A DNA stretch of 64,000 nt from Pelagibacteraceae bacterium (GCA_022763425.1 JALEGD010000001.1:572572-636571); one strand, 5' to 3'. Counted from the stretch's first letter, positions 7,454 to 15,856 are shown. The notes: generated by a model from the sequence alone, not told the origin. Translations and numbers: made by a program.

Positions 7454-8038
7454 TTATTTTTTTGCCTCTCGAAAAACAAACTCTAATCTGTCTTGACCAA
7501 AAAACATTTTAGATCCAACGAAGAAAGTAGGCGCACCAAAAACACCTTTTTTAAAAGCATTGTTGGTTTTTGTTTTTAAATCATCTTTAATTTTTTGATC
7601 ACTTAATTTTTCAATAAAACTTTTTGGATTAATATCCATGTTTTTAATAAAACGTTCTAAAATTTTACCATCATTTAAGTTAAGCGAGTCTACCCATGCA
7701 GCTTTGTAAAATTGATCAACATAATTAATAAGAAATCCTTCTTTTTCAGCGACTAAAGCTCCTCTCATTATATTTACTGTTTTTAATGGAAAGTATCTAT
7801 TAAACTGAAACTTAACCTTAAACCAATCTGCACAAATTTTTAAATCTTTGATCATATGTTTGGCTCTTGATGGATTTAATCCAGGCGCTGTAACATTCGC
7901 TAATTGATGAATTCCACCAAGGAGTATTGGCATATAGTTAACTTTAATTTTATTTTCTTTTTCAAAACGTTTTATTTGTTCATGAGCAAGGTAGGAGTAG
8001 GGACTACTAATATCAAAATAAAAATCAATTTTTTTCAT
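7454..8038 (-). CDS. DsbA-family 2-hydroxychromene-2-carboxylate isomerase-like protein
   Basis: A 194-residue thioredoxin-fold protein of the HCCA isomerase/kappa-GST type. It opens with Phe-Tyr-Phe-Asp-Ile-Ser-Ser-Pro-Tyr-Ser-Tyr, the conserved glutathione-site serine region, and ends with Gly-Val-Phe-Gly-Ala-Pro-Thr-Phe-Phe-Val, the cis-Pro loop, followed by the typical Gly-Gln-Asp-Arg-Leu. The founding enzyme isomerises a naphthalene-degradation intermediate with glutathione. No aromatic degradation genes are nearby, so the real role is probably a general glutathione-dependent isomerase or transferase. Its ATG overlaps the stop of the upstream membrane-protein gene by one base. Confidence 0.88.
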   Translation of the reverse strand: MKKIDFYFDISSPYSYLAHEQIKRFEKENKIKVNYMPILLGGIHQLANVTAPGLNPSRAKHMIKDLKICADWFKVKFQFNRYFPLKTVNIMRGALVAEKEGFLINYVDQFYKAAWVDSLNLNDGKILERFIKNMDINPKSFIEKLSDQKIKDDLKTKTNNAFKKGVFGAPTFFVGSKMFFGQDRLEFVFREAKK

Positions 8039-8544
8039 TATTCATGCAGCTTTAATTTTTGAGCAATTAATAATCTCAAAAATAAATATAAAAATAAACC
8101 TACAGGCCCACTAAAATAAGTTAAAATTAGTGGGAATATTGTAATGTACTTATGGATATTTAATCTTATCGCATCATTTGCGATCCAGACACCGAGGAAT
8201 AAACTTAATGTTAAAAAATGTATCCAAAAAATTAAAACAAACAGTGTATTATCCATTAAAGACATTAACTCATCTAACCCTAAATAAAGCCTAAAGTTAT
8301 TTAAGACATCGAGAGGATCTTTTTTTATTAAATTCTCAAAAGCACCAGAGGGATAAATTTGCTCAAAAGCTAAATAGCCATATGTGAGCGCTAAAACAAA
8401 AGGGATAAATAGATTGTTAACTAGACCCTGAGTGATCTTTGAACTTGGAAAGAAAATAATTAACAACCAAAGAGGAATTACACCAATATTTGCAAATTGG
8501 TATATCATTTCTAAGGTAAAAAAATCTTTGATCGTTTCTAACAT
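8038..8544 (-). CDS. ABA4-like integral membrane protein (DUF4281)
   Basis: A 168-residue protein with four predicted membrane helices. The central region (Phe-Trp-Ile-His, then Leu-Phe-Leu-Gly-Val-Trp-Ile-Ala-Asn-Asp-Ala) and the C-terminal Ser-Gly-Pro-Val-Gly-Leu-Phe-Leu-Tyr resemble the ABA4 family. In plants ABA4 is needed for neoxanthin formation, and relatives are found in bacteria. The bacterial role is not established; a link to carotenoid or retinal chemistry is only a possibility, since no carotenoid gene lies in this window. It is co-oriented and overlapping with the isomerase-like gene, so the two probably share an mRNA. It is divergent from recX across 22 bases. Confidence 0.72.
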   Translation of the reverse strand: MLETIKDFFTLEMIYQFANIGVIPLWLLIIFFPSSKITQGLVNNLFIPFVLALTYGYLAFEQIYPSGAFENLIKKDPLDVLNNFRLYLGLDELMSLMDNTLFVLIFWIHFLTLSLFLGVWIANDAIRLNIHKYITIFPLILTYFSGPVGLFLYLFLRLLIAQKLKLHE

Positions 8545-8566
8545 ATGGTAACGTCCTAGTTTATAT

Positions 8567-9127
8567 ATGAATCAATCTAAATCAATCCATCAAAACTTAG
8601 ATACAGTAGAAGAAATAAAGGAATTGGCACTAAAGTATTTGGATAAATATCAACCTTCAAAAAAAAGTTTGCAGATTTATTTATTCAGAAAAGCAATTGA
8701 TGCCCAAAGTAATACAATTGAAAAAAGTGAGATTATAAAGAAAATTGATATTGTTTTAGATGATTTAGAAGAAAAAGGTATTTTAAATGATACTCTTTAC
8801 TCTGAAATTAAATCAAAGAATTTTTTAAAACGTGGTTACTCTCTAAATAAAATAAAACAACATTTGTCTCAAAAGGGTATTGGAAGCGAACTTTTAAAGC
8901 AAACTATTGAGAAAATTCAAAATGATCATACAAATCCTGATTTTTATTCTGCAATAAGAATATGTAAAAAGAGAAGACTAGGACCGTACCGTCCAGATGC
9001 TAATAAAGAAATTTTTTATAAAAAAGATATGGGTGTTTTAGCAAGATCTGGTTTTAGTTATGATTTATCAAAAGAAGTTTTGGCTTTAGACAAAAAGCAA
9101 CTCAAAATTTATGAAAAAAAGCTTTAG
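8567..9127 (+). CDS. recX: RecX-family regulatory protein
   Basis: A 186-residue, charged, mainly helical protein. The middle contains the RecX pattern: Leu-Glu-Glu-Lys-Gly-Ile-Leu-Asn-Asp, a short helix, then Arg-Gly-Tyr-Ser-Leu-Asn-Lys-Ile-Lys and Leu-Ser-Gln-Lys-Gly-Ile-Gly. RecX binds RecA filaments and limits their extension. recA is not in the window, which is common in alphaproteobacteria. The identification rests on the tandem three-helix pattern and length; the divergent neighbour is unrelated. The basic C-terminal third is less conserved. Confidence 0.82.
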   Translation: MNQSKSIHQNLDTVEEIKELALKYLDKYQPSKKSLQIYLFRKAIDAQSNTIEKSEIIKKIDIVLDDLEEKGILNDTLYSEIKSKNFLKRGYSLNKIKQHLSQKGIGSELLKQTIEKIQNDHTNPDFYSAIRICKKRRLGPYRPDANKEIFYKKDMGVLARSGFSYDLSKEVLALDKKQLKIYEKKL

Positions 9128-9128
9128 T

Positions 9129-9266
9129 TTATTTTTTACCTTTATTTCGCTTTTCTTCCTCAACTAATTCATTTATTTTTTTTTGCATCGTTTGTCTTAC
9201 AGCACTAAATACAATGATACCAAAAATTGATACACTTACTATTATAATTAGAATAGTCTTGATCAT
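9129..9266 (-). CDS. small single-pass membrane protein, 45 residues
   Basis: This small reading frame begins at an ATG whose first base is the last base of the cysQ stop (taATG on the minus strand), strong positional support for translation. The product has one hydrophobic helix at about residues 4-22 (many Ile and Val) followed by a charged, Lys/Glu-rich tail probably in the cytoplasm. No family is recognised. It is the third gene of a small minus-strand operon: DUF3553 protein, CysQ-like phosphatase, then this protein. It ends just after the convergent recX stop. Confidence 0.6.
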   Translation of the reverse strand: MIKTILIIIVSVSIFGIIVFSAVRQTMQKKINELVEEEKRNKGKK

Positions 9267-10039
9267 TATATTCTTGAATTCCTTCTGATTAATAATGAAG
9301 GGTTTTTAAAACCCCTTTTACCATATAGTATTTTTTTATTTTGATGAGTTCTCACAATTGCTCCAGCACCTTCTGCAATAGCATGGCCAGCGGCATAGTC
9401 CCATTCTCTTGCTCTTGCTCTGGCAGTATAAAAGTCAAATTCTGAACTTGCAATCATGCAAAATTTTAGAGAACTTCTCATGCTCACAAAATGATTAATT
9501 TTATATTTTTTTAAAATTCGTCTTATAATTTCAGATGGTTTTGATGAGTTTGTTAATGCAATTTTGTCTCTTTTTTTTATCTTTGAACAATCTAATTTAA
9601 TTTTTTTCTTTTTATCAAAAATTTCATAGGCTTTATTTTTTCCAAACGAATAAAACAATCTTTTCTTTTTTGGTGCATAAATAATACCAGCTACTGGTTT
9701 TTGGTTTACAATTAAGCCTGCATTAATTGTATATTCTGATCCACCTTTTATATATGAACTTGTCCCATCGATTGGGTCAACTAACCAAAAAGTTTGTCTT
9801 TTTTTAATTTTTGTATTTTTAATAGTTTCTTCAGAAACAACTTCTATTTCAGGTGATATTTTTTTTAAAAACTTTTGTAATATTTTATCAACCTCTAAAT
9901 CGCCATTGGAAACAGGCGTTCCATCATCTTTGATAAATATTTTTAGCTTTTTTGCACATTGTATTGATTTAGATCCCGCCTTATAAAAAATTGGAATAAG
10001 TTTTTTAATTAGTTTTTGTGGATCAATTTTGTTCTTCAT
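9266..10039 (-). CDS. cysQ: CysQ-like 3'(2'),5'-bisphosphate nucleotidase (inositol monophosphatase family)
   Basis: A 257-residue Mg-dependent phosphatase of the IMPase fold with Ser-Glu-Glu at 69-71, Trp-Leu-Val-Asp-Pro-Ile-Asp-Gly-Thr ending at residue 93, and Glu-Trp-Asp-Tyr-Ala-Ala-Gly-His-Ala in the C-terminal third. The Ser-Ser-Leu-Lys-Phe-Cys segment and the Glu-Trp-Asp context favour CysQ, which removes the 3'-phosphate from adenosine bisphosphate, over inositol phosphatase. No sulfate assimilation gene is close. The start overlaps the upstream DUF3553 gene by 17 bp, and its stop overlaps the downstream 45-residue gene by one base. Confidence 0.85.
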   Translation of the reverse strand: MKNKIDPQKLIKKLIPIFYKAGSKSIQCAKKLKIFIKDDGTPVSNGDLEVDKILQKFLKKISPEIEVVSEETIKNTKIKKRQTFWLVDPIDGTSSYIKGGSEYTINAGLIVNQKPVAGIIYAPKKKRLFYSFGKNKAYEIFDKKKKIKLDCSKIKKRDKIALTNSSKPSEIIRRILKKYKINHFVSMRSSLKFCMIASSEFDFYTARARAREWDYAAGHAIAEGAGAIVRTHQNKKILYGKRGFKNPSLLIRRNSRI

Positions 10040-10202
10040 ATTTTTCCAAAGTAATTTCAGAGGTATTTATAGTTTTTTTTCCCGCATTTTGAAAATTTAC
10101 TGTTACTTTATTATCTACAATTGACTGTACTTGACCGATACCCCAATCTTTGTGAGATGGGTGGATTACAAAGTCACCAGGATCATAGTCATATACATGC
10201 AT
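10023..10202 (-). CDS. DUF3553-family small protein, 59 residues
   Basis: A 59-residue reading frame starting at the ATG at 10202. The sequence has Pro-Gly-Asp-Phe-Val-Ile-His-Pro, then Asp-Trp-Gly-Ile-Gly-Gln-Val, then Val-Thr-Val-Asn-Phe, Ala-Gly-Lys-Lys and Ile-Asn-Thr, the pattern of the alphaproteobacterial DUF3553 family: a small beta-barrel resembling the CarD/UvrD-tail type, of unknown function. It leads the minus-strand operon with cysQ (17-bp overlap) and is divergent from mnmA across 33 bases. Recognition of the family is from memory of its pattern. Confidence 0.8.
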   Translation of the reverse strand: MHVYDYDPGDFVIHPSHKDWGIGQVQSIVDNKVTVNFQNAGKKTINTSEITLEKYEEQN

Positions 10203-10235
10203 TTTAAAATATGATTATCGTGATATACCGATGTT

Positions 10236-11369
10236 ATGAGTTTAGCAATCACAGATATTACAGAGAAGAATATACTTGGTTTTGATAAAGATAAATCCAA
10301 AACAAAAGTCGTTGTTGCAATGTCAGGAGGCGTTGATTCTTCTGTAGTTGCAGCTCTTTTAAAAAAAGAAGGCTATGAAGTAATTGGAATTACACTTCAG
10401 TTATTTGATTACGGAAAAATTGGAAAAACAAAAGGGACATGTTGTGCTGGGAAAGATATTTATGATGCGAAAAAAGTTTGTGATCAACTTGAAATTAAGC
10501 ATGAAGTTTTCAATTATGAGTCAATATTTAAAGAAGAGGTCATAGAAAAATTTGCAGATAGTTACATAAAAGGAGAAACTCCAATTCCTTGTGTCGATTG
10601 CAACCAAACTGTAAAATTTAGAGATCTTTTTAAATCGGCAAAAAATTTAGATGCTGATGCATTGGCAACGGGACATTATGTTAAGAGAATATTTAATCAT
10701 AGCGCCATGATGTATAGACCAGAGGATTTAAATCGCGATCAAAGCTACTTTTTATTTAATACTACCCAAGAACAACTTGATTATCTTAGATTTCCCTTAG
10801 CTTCATTGTCAAAAACTAAAACTAGAGACATTGCCAGAGATTTAAAATTACAAGTTGCAAATAAACCAGATAGTCAGGATATTTGTTTTGTCCCAAATGG
10901 TAATTATAAGACAATTGTAGAAAAGCTAAGACCAGAGTCATTTGTTGAAGGTGAAATTGTAGACACTAAGGGAAAAGTATTAGGCAAACATCATGGGATC
11001 GCAAATTTTACAATAGGTCAAAGAAAAGGAATAAGAGTATCATCAACTGATCCTTTCTTTGTAATAAGGATTGATCCTAAGAAAAATCAGGTAGTTATAG
11101 GATCACGAGAAGAACTTTTGGTTCAAACTATTCATTTAAAAGACATAAATTATCTTTGCGATAAAGATCAGTTAAATGGTAATTTTCTTGTTAAGGTAAG
11201 ATCTACAGGAAATCTATTAGAGTGTAATGTGTATGATAATGGACATAAAGTAACGCTTTCAAGCGGTGAGACAGGAGTTTCGCCTGGTCAAGCATGTGTA
11301 TTTTATAAGCAGGATGAGTTTGGAGCGAGAGTGTATGGAGGTGGATGGATAGATAGAACGGAGAAATAA
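10236..11369 (+). CDS. mnmA: tRNA-specific 2-thiouridylase MnmA
   Basis: A 377-residue PP-loop enzyme: Met-Ser-Gly-Gly-Val-Asp-Ser-Ser near residues 29-36, Pro-Cys-Val-Asp-Cys-Asn with one of the two catalytic cysteines, the second in Asp-Ile-Cys-Phe-Val, and a C-terminal beta-barrel. It adenylates and thiolates uridine 34 of tRNA Glu, Gln and Lys, with sulfur supplied by a persulfide relay. An N-terminal extension of roughly 20 residues precedes the usual start. The gene is probably its own unit: divergent from the DUF3553 operon and converging on a tiny basic-protein gene with no space between stops. Confidence 0.95.
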   Translation: MSLAITDITEKNILGFDKDKSKTKVVVAMSGGVDSSVVAALLKKEGYEVIGITLQLFDYGKIGKTKGTCCAGKDIYDAKKVCDQLEIKHEVFNYESIFKEEVIEKFADSYIKGETPIPCVDCNQTVKFRDLFKSAKNLDADALATGHYVKRIFNHSAMMYRPEDLNRDQSYFLFNTTQEQLDYLRFPLASLSKTKTRDIARDLKLQVANKPDSQDICFVPNGNYKTIVEKLRPESFVEGEIVDTKGKVLGKHHGIANFTIGQRKGIRVSSTDPFFVIRIDPKKNQVVIGSREELLVQTIHLKDINYLCDKDQLNGNFLVKVRSTGNLLECNVYDNGHKVTLSSGETGVSPGQACVFYKQDEFGARVYGGGWIDRTEK

Positions 11370-11453
11370 TTATTTCTTTTTATTTTTTCTTCTATTTCTT
11401 CTTCTCTTAGATCCGATTTTTCTTCGACCTCGATGTTTTTTTGGATATCCCAT
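11370..11453 (-). CDS. 27-residue arginine/lysine-rich protein
   Basis: A minus-strand frame of 27 codons starting ATG-GGA-TAT-CCA. Two thirds of the residues are Arg or Lys; the core reads His-Arg-Gly-Arg-Arg-Lys-Ile-Gly-Ser-Lys. Length and composition recall small ribosomal proteins such as bTHX, but the similarity is too weak to name it. Its stop falls immediately after the convergent mnmA stop, so it exactly fills the gap. No ribosome site is evident. In AT-rich DNA a poly-basic frame can arise by chance, since AAA and AGA are A-rich codons, so the call is moderate. Confidence 0.45.
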   Translation of the reverse strand: MGYPKKHRGRRKIGSKRRRNRRKNKKK

Positions 11454-11518
11454 TTTATGTTTTTTATTAAATTAAAAGTTGTATTTAGCAGATTTTTATT
11501 TTATTTACTAGATCGAAT

Positions 11519-11713
11519 ATGAGTTCAACTTTTAAAAATAACAAACCTTTAGATTTCACTAAAAATGAAGAGAACTCAAAAAATAATATAGATTACTTTA
11601 ATTTAAAAGAAGATAGAGCCAAAGAGGACAAGCAAGAAAAAGTCCAAAGTGTTTTATTCGTATCTGCTGCAGCCGTTTTTATCGTAGCATTTGTTGCTAT
11701 AATTTATTCTTAA
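11519..11713 (+). CDS. small tail-anchored membrane protein, 64 residues, unknown function
   Basis: A hydrophilic, Lys/Asn/Glu-rich stretch of about 43 residues is followed by one hydrophobic helix (about residues 44-62) at the very C-terminus, as expected for an inner-membrane protein with a cytoplasmic N-terminal domain. No family is recognised. It is followed after 18 bases by a LysE transporter on the same strand, so it may be co-expressed with it. A weak -10-like sequence (TACTAG, 11506-11511) lies seven bases before the start, and there is no ribosome site. Confidence 0.6.
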   Translation: MSSTFKNNKPLDFTKNEENSKNNIDYFNLKEDRAKEDKQEKVQSVLFVSAAAVFIVAFVAIIYS

Positions 11714-11731
11714 AATAAAAATAACTTTTTT

Positions 11732-12337
11732 ATGATTACTACCGAACTTTTTATCGGGTTGATTACTTTCTATTTTGTGATGTTTATGACTCCAGGTCCA
11801 AATAACATTATGTTAACCATATCTGGCATAAAATTTGGCTTTAAAAAAACTATTCCTCACATGATTGGTATTCCACTGGGTCATGTTACACAAATTGCAT
11901 TAGTAGCATGTGGACTTGGAAAATTTTTTCAAATGTACCCTGATATTCAAAATATTTTGAAAATCTTAGGTTGTATTTATTTATTTTATCTTGCTTATAA
12001 AATGTTCGGCTTATTAAATGTAAAAACTAATGAAGATAAGTTATCTGGTCGACCAATGAAAATGTATGAATCTATTTTATTCCAATACTTAAACCCTAAG
12101 GCATGGGTAGCTTCGGTGACAGCAGTGACTGTTTTTTTTCCAAATCAAGAAAATTTTATAGTTGGGGTACTATTTTTAACATTAAGCGCTCCTTTATTAG
12201 AAGTTATCGCGGTTACAACATGGGCAGGATTTGGTGCAACGATAAGAGTGTTTATATCCAATAATAAAATAAAAAAATTTATTGAAATTTTAATGGCTAT
12301 TTTATTAATATTAACTTCAGCATTTATTTTAATATGA
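11732..12337 (+). CDS. LysE/RhtB-family exporter
   Basis: A 201-residue inner-membrane protein with five or six hydrophobic helices and the family signature Met-Thr-Pro-Gly-Pro-Asn-Asn at 19-25. Further marks are the Asn-Pro-Lys-Ala region near residue 120 and the hydrophobic C-terminal helix. Family members export basic, branched or sulfur amino acids, homoserine or related compounds; the substrate is not predictable here. It overlaps yjbQ by four bases (ATGA), so the two are translationally linked. Confidence 0.9.
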   Translation: MITTELFIGLITFYFVMFMTPGPNNIMLTISGIKFGFKKTIPHMIGIPLGHVTQIALVACGLGKFFQMYPDIQNILKILGCIYLFYLAYKMFGLLNVKTNEDKLSGRPMKMYESILFQYLNPKAWVASVTAVTVFFPNQENFIVGVLFLTLSAPLLEVIAVTTWAGFGATIRVFISNNKIKKFIEILMAILLILTSAFILI

Positions 12338-12753
12338 AACAAATTTTTAAAGACATTAATTTAAATACAAATGGTCAAAAACTAATTGATTTTACAGACG
12401 AAGTTTTTGAGTTTGTAAAAAGTTCTAAAATTAATAATGGAATTTTAAATTTAAGCATTTTACATACTAGCGCTTCTTTAATTATTCAAGAAAACGCCGA
12501 CTCTGATGTACAAAAAGATTTATTAAATTTTTTTGATAAGTTAGTACCTATGGATCCAAAGTTATATGTCCATGGTATTGAAGGTAAAGATGATATGCCA
12601 GCTCATATAAAGACAGCTTTAACAAATACTCACTTAACGTTAAGCATTAAGAATAGTAAAATGATTTTAGGTACTTGGCAGGGTATTTATTTGTTTGAAC
12701 ACAGAATTAACCAGCAAAATAGAACGGTTTTCTCTCATATTGTTGGTGATTAG
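12334..12753 (+). CDS. yjbQ: YjbQ family protein (UPF0047)
   Basis: A 139-residue protein matching the YjbQ/UPF0047 family along its whole length: Leu-His-Thr-Ser-Ala-Ser-Leu-Ile-Ile-Gln-Glu-Asn, later Met-Pro-Ala-His-Ile-Lys, and the C-terminal Gly-Thr-Trp-Gln-Gly-Ile-Tyr-Leu-Phe-Glu-His-Arg. Members form trimers with a conserved His/Asp/Glu pocket, and some show weak thiamine-phosphate synthase activity; the physiological role is unsettled. Its start codon overlaps the LysE stop by four bases. The pairing gives no clear functional clue. Confidence 0.9.
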   Translation: MKQIFKDINLNTNGQKLIDFTDEVFEFVKSSKINNGILNLSILHTSASLIIQENADSDVQKDLLNFFDKLVPMDPKLYVHGIEGKDDMPAHIKTALTNTHLTLSIKNSKMILGTWQGIYLFEHRINQQNRTVFSHIVGD

Positions 12754-12755
12754 TA

Positions 12756-12784
12756 TTGACCAAACTTTAACATTCAACTAAAAG
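12756..12784 (+). promoter_or_regulatory. candidate promoter of the EF-hand protein gene
   Basis: TTGACC (12756-12761) and TAAAAG (12779-12784) are 17 bp apart. The predicted start lies only about five bases before the ATG at 12796, implying a very short leader. Assigned by eye. Confidence 0.4.
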
Positions 12785-12795
12785 CTGAATTACTT

Positions 12796-13290
12796 ATGGC
12801 AAAAAAGAAGAAAAATAAAAAGACAAAAAAGTCTAAAAAAGTTTCAAAAAGAAAAGTTTCGAGAAGATCTGCCTCTGCAAAATCTTTAGACAACACGAAT
12901 AACATAATCTATGGAGCATTAGCAGCTGCAATTGTTGTTCTTGTAATTTTTGCTTTTCCAAACGGAAATCAAAAAAGTGAAGTTAAAAAAACTACACCAA
13001 CTCAAGAAGTAAAAGAAAATAAAGTTTCAGATATTAAAAAAACTAAAGAAGTAAAAGCTTTAAATATTCCAAAGAAGAAAAAAGCTATTAACCAATCATC
13101 ATTTAATGAAAAAGAAGTGCAAATAAGATTTGCTGAGATTGATTATAATAGTAATAAAAAAATATCTTTAAAAGAGTATCTTTATTATTTCAAAGATAAG
13201 GCTCAGGGTAAAAAACAATTCAAGCAAGTTGATAAAAATGGTGATAAGTCAATAAGCTATGAAGAATACTTAGCCTTTAAAAAAAGATAG
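12796..13290 (+). CDS. membrane-anchored protein with two EF-hand loops
   Basis: 164 residues in three parts. Residues 1-30 are extremely basic (about half Lys/Arg). Residues 36-54 form one hydrophobic helix. The remainder is Lys-rich and ends with two canonical 12-residue EF-hand loops, D116 to E127 and D146 to E157, each with the usual Asp/Asn positions, central Ile and final Glu. By the positive-inside rule the basic end should be cytoplasmic and the EF-hands periplasmic. Calcium binding is a family expectation; the partner is unknown. It appears to be transcribed alone from its own promoter. Confidence 0.75.
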   Translation: MAKKKKNKKTKKSKKVSKRKVSRRSASAKSLDNTNNIIYGALAAAIVVLVIFAFPNGNQKSEVKKTTPTQEVKENKVSDIKKTKEVKALNIPKKKKAINQSSFNEKEVQIRFAEIDYNSNKKISLKEYLYYFKDKAQGKKQFKQVDKNGDKSISYEEYLAFKKR

Positions 13291-13317
13291 TTAATTCACA
13301 ATAAAATCAAATTCAAA

Positions 13318-13346
13318 TTGACTTTTATTAACCTGTGGTTCATTTA
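13318..13346 (+). promoter_or_regulatory. possible promoter of malate synthase
   Basis: TTGACT at 13318-13323 is a good -35 match; the -10 at the right spacing (CATTTA, 13341-13346) is poor. If used, transcription would start at or within a few bases of the ATG at 13354. The gap is only 63 bases, too short for the roughly 100-base glycine aptamer reported before this gene in other SAR11. Confidence 0.3.
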
Positions 13347-13353
13347 GGCGCTT

Positions 13354-15549
13354 ATGGTTTTTAGTAAATTGTTTTCAATTTTCTCGGGTGAAAAAGATAC
13401 TGTAGTTGATCAAACAACTATTAATGGAAAATTATATAAATTCGTAAATTCTAAAATACTACCAGGTACAGATATTACCGAAAAAGAGTTCTGGGATGGT
13501 TTTGTGAAAGCGGCAAACGAGCTTGCCCCTGAAAACAAAGATCTTTTAAAAAAAAGAGATGAAATCCAATTAAAATTAGATGAGTGGCATAAAAATAATA
13601 AAGATAAAATTGATTTTGAAGAATATAAAAAATTCTTAAAAGAAATTGGTTATTTAGTTGAAGAAAAAGAGAAATTTCAAATTGAAACATCAAACGTCGA
13701 TGATGAAATTGCTAAAATTGCAGGTCCGCAATTAGTTGTTCCAATTGATAACGCAAGATATGCATTAAATGCTGCTAATGCGAGATGGGGCAGTTTGTAT
13801 GACGCTCTATATGGTACAGATATTATCAATGAAGATAATGGTAAAGAAAAATCTGGTGGTTACAATCCTAAAAGGGGCGAAGAAGTAATAGCACTTGGTC
13901 GTGAGTTTTTAGATATTAATTTTAAATTAGAAAATGGCAGTTGGTCAGATGTTAAATCTTTTGTAAAAGTGAGTGATAATTTAAATATACAACTAGAAAA
14001 TGGATCATTCACAAAATTAAAAAATCTTTCAAAATTTGTTGGCTATAAAGGTGATAAAGAAAGTTTAACTTCAATATTTTTAAAAAATAATAATCTTCAT
14101 ATAGAAATTCAAATCAATTCAAATCATCCGATAGGTAAATCAGATAAAGCTAATATCAGTGATATTGTATCTGAATCTGCGATCTCAACTATTATGGATT
14201 TAGAAGACTCGGTTGCGGCAGTAGATGCTGAAGATAAGGTAAAATGTTACTCAAATTGGCTTGGTATTATGAAAGGTAACCTTGAAGCAAAAATGCAAAA
14301 GGGTGGAAAAACAATAGTTAGAAAATTAAATGAAGATAAACAGTTTCTAGATATTAATGACAATCCTGCAAAACTTCACGGTAGATCTTTGTTATTAATT
14401 AGAAACGTTGGTCACCTTATGACTAATCCAGCAATTAAATTGAACGATGGTTCAGAGATTCCCGAAGGTATAATGGATGCCTTTATAACTGTATTATGTG
14501 CAAAACATGATTTTAAATTAAAGAAAAATTCAAGAACTGGTTCAGTTTATATTGTTAAACCAAAAATGCATGGTCCAGAAGAAGTAGCTTTTGCAGATAA
14601 AATTTTCTCTAAAGTAGAAGAGGTTCTTAAGCTTGAACCTAATACGATAAAAATGGGTATTATGGATGAGGAAAGAAGAACTACTGTAAATTTAAAAGAA
14701 GCAATAAGAAATGCAAAAAAAAGAATAGTATTTATTAACACAGGTTTCTTAGATCGAACTGGTGATGAAATGCATACATCTTTTGAGGCAGGTCCTATGA
14801 TCTTCAAAGGTGATATGAAAAAATCAAGTTGGTTAAACACTTATGAAGATTGGAATGTTGATATTGGATTAGAATGTGGTTTTTCTGGAAAAGCACAAAT
14901 TGGAAAAGGAATGTGGGCTATGCCAGATAAAATGAAAGATATGATCGAGCAAAAAATTGGTCATCCAAAATCAGGCGCTAACTGTGCTTGGGTACCATCA
15001 CCAACTGCGGCAACACTACATTCAACACATTATCATCAAATTAATGTTTTTGATCAACAAAAAGAATTATCATCACGTGGCAGAGCAAATTTAGATAACA
15101 TTTTAACTATTCCTGTAGCGGACCGACCAAATTGGTCAGCTGAACAAATTCAAAAAGAAATTGAAAACAATTGCCAAGGTATTCTTGGTTATGTAGTGAG
15201 ATGGGTTGACCAAGGCGTTGGTTGTTCTAAAGTTCCAGACATAAATAACGTAGGATTAATGGAAGATAGAGCAACACTAAGAATCTCATCTCAGCATATT
15301 GCAAATTGGTTACATCATGAAATTTGTACCAAAGAACAAGTCATGGAGACTATGAAGAAAATGGCAAAAGTTGTTGATGGTCAAAATGCTGGAGATAAAA
15401 ATTATAAACCAATGGATGGTAATTTTGATAACTCGATTGCTTTTAAAGCAGCATGTGATTTAGTCTTTGAAGGCAAAGTTCAACCATCTGGTTATACTGA
15501 GCCAATCTTACACAGGAAAAGGTTAGAAAAAAAAAGAACTAGCGTTTAA
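13354..15549 (+). CDS. glcB: malate synthase G
   Basis: A 731-residue enzyme, the full length of the monomeric isoform G. It makes malate from glyoxylate and acetyl-CoA. Conserved segments include [10 protein letters not shown] near residue 283, Gly-Ile-Met-Asp-Glu-Glu-Arg-Arg-Thr with a catalytic Arg, the Gly-Phe-Leu-Asp-Arg-Thr-Gly-Asp-Glu motif holding Mg ligands, and the [11 protein letters not shown] segment. It can be fed by glyoxylate from glycolate or from serine-glyoxylate transamination (see the gene at 40997). It is transcribed alone. In 'Ca. P. ubique' this gene is reported to sit behind a glycine riboswitch; there is no room for one here. Confidence 0.97.
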   Translation: MVFSKLFSIFSGEKDTVVDQTTINGKLYKFVNSKILPGTDITEKEFWDGFVKAANELAPENKDLLKKRDEIQLKLDEWHKNNKDKIDFEEYKKFLKEIGYLVEEKEKFQIETSNVDDEIAKIAGPQLVVPIDNARYALNAANARWGSLYDALYGTDIINEDNGKEKSGGYNPKRGEEVIALGREFLDINFKLENGSWSDVKSFVKVSDNLNIQLENGSFTKLKNLSKFVGYKGDKESLTSIFLKNNNLHIEIQINSNHPIGKSDKANISDIVSESAISTIMDLEDSVAAVDAEDKVKCYSNWLGIMKGNLEAKMQKGGKTIVRKLNEDKQFLDINDNPAKLHGRSLLLIRNVGHLMTNPAIKLNDGSEIPEGIMDAFITVLCAKHDFKLKKNSRTGSVYIVKPKMHGPEEVAFADKIFSKVEEVLKLEPNTIKMGIMDEERRTTVNLKEAIRNAKKRIVFINTGFLDRTGDEMHTSFEAGPMIFKGDMKKSSWLNTYEDWNVDIGLECGFSGKAQIGKGMWAMPDKMKDMIEQKIGHPKSGANCAWVPSPTAATLHSTHYHQINVFDQQKELSSRGRANLDNILTIPVADRPNWSAEQIQKEIENNCQGILGYVVRWVDQGVGCSKVPDINNVGLMEDRATLRISSQHIANWLHHEICTKEQVMETMKKMAKVVDGQNAGDKNYKPMDGNFDNSIAFKAACDLVFEGKVQPSGYTEPILHRKRLEKKRTSV

Positions 15550-15613
15550 ATAAACCCATAATAAGCCTTTTTCAATTTTATTATAAAATAATTAGTCATT
15601 ATAAATAAAATTA

Positions 15614-15856
15614 ATGAGGAATATTCTTTTACTAATCTTTTTTATTTTAGCAGGATGCGCATCACCAACTGCATTTATGGGTAATGGAATTTTCTCTTTG
15701 GGAGCTTCTCAATCGTTAAGCAAAGCTGCTGTATTTACTGGCTCAGATTATTTTATAAAAAAAGAAACAGGAAAAAATAAAGTTGAGCATCTATCTTCAA
15801 AACTACTTAATAAAGATTGCATTCAAGAAAAAAATATTAAATTAAGTTGTAAATAA
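15614..15856 (+). CDS. small lipoprotein, 80 residues, unknown function
   Basis: The protein opens with Met-Arg-Asn and a hydrophobic run ending in the lipobox Leu-Ala-Gly-Cys, with Cys15 the probable lipidation site. The mature part is about 65 residues, starts Ala-Ser-Pro-Thr-Ala-Phe, and contains two late cysteines (Asp-Cys-Ile and Ser-Cys-Lys) that could pair in the periplasm. No family is recognised with confidence. A TATAAA at 15600-15605 stands eight bases before the ATG, suggesting a separate promoter with almost no leader. A LysE gene follows after 26 bases. Confidence 0.65.
   Translation: MRNILLLIFFILAGCASPTAFMGNGIFSLGASQSLSKAAVFTGSDYFIKKETGKNKVEHLSSKLLNKDCIQEKNIKLSCK

Noticed and set aside
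13291-13353. Glycine riboswitch expected before malate synthase
   Set aside because: Only 63 bases are available and no aptamer-like GGAGA or CCGAAG elements are seen.
14547-14840. Minus-strand frame of 97 codons inside malate synthase
   Set aside because: Shadow of a conserved coding region with no recognisable domain or start signals.
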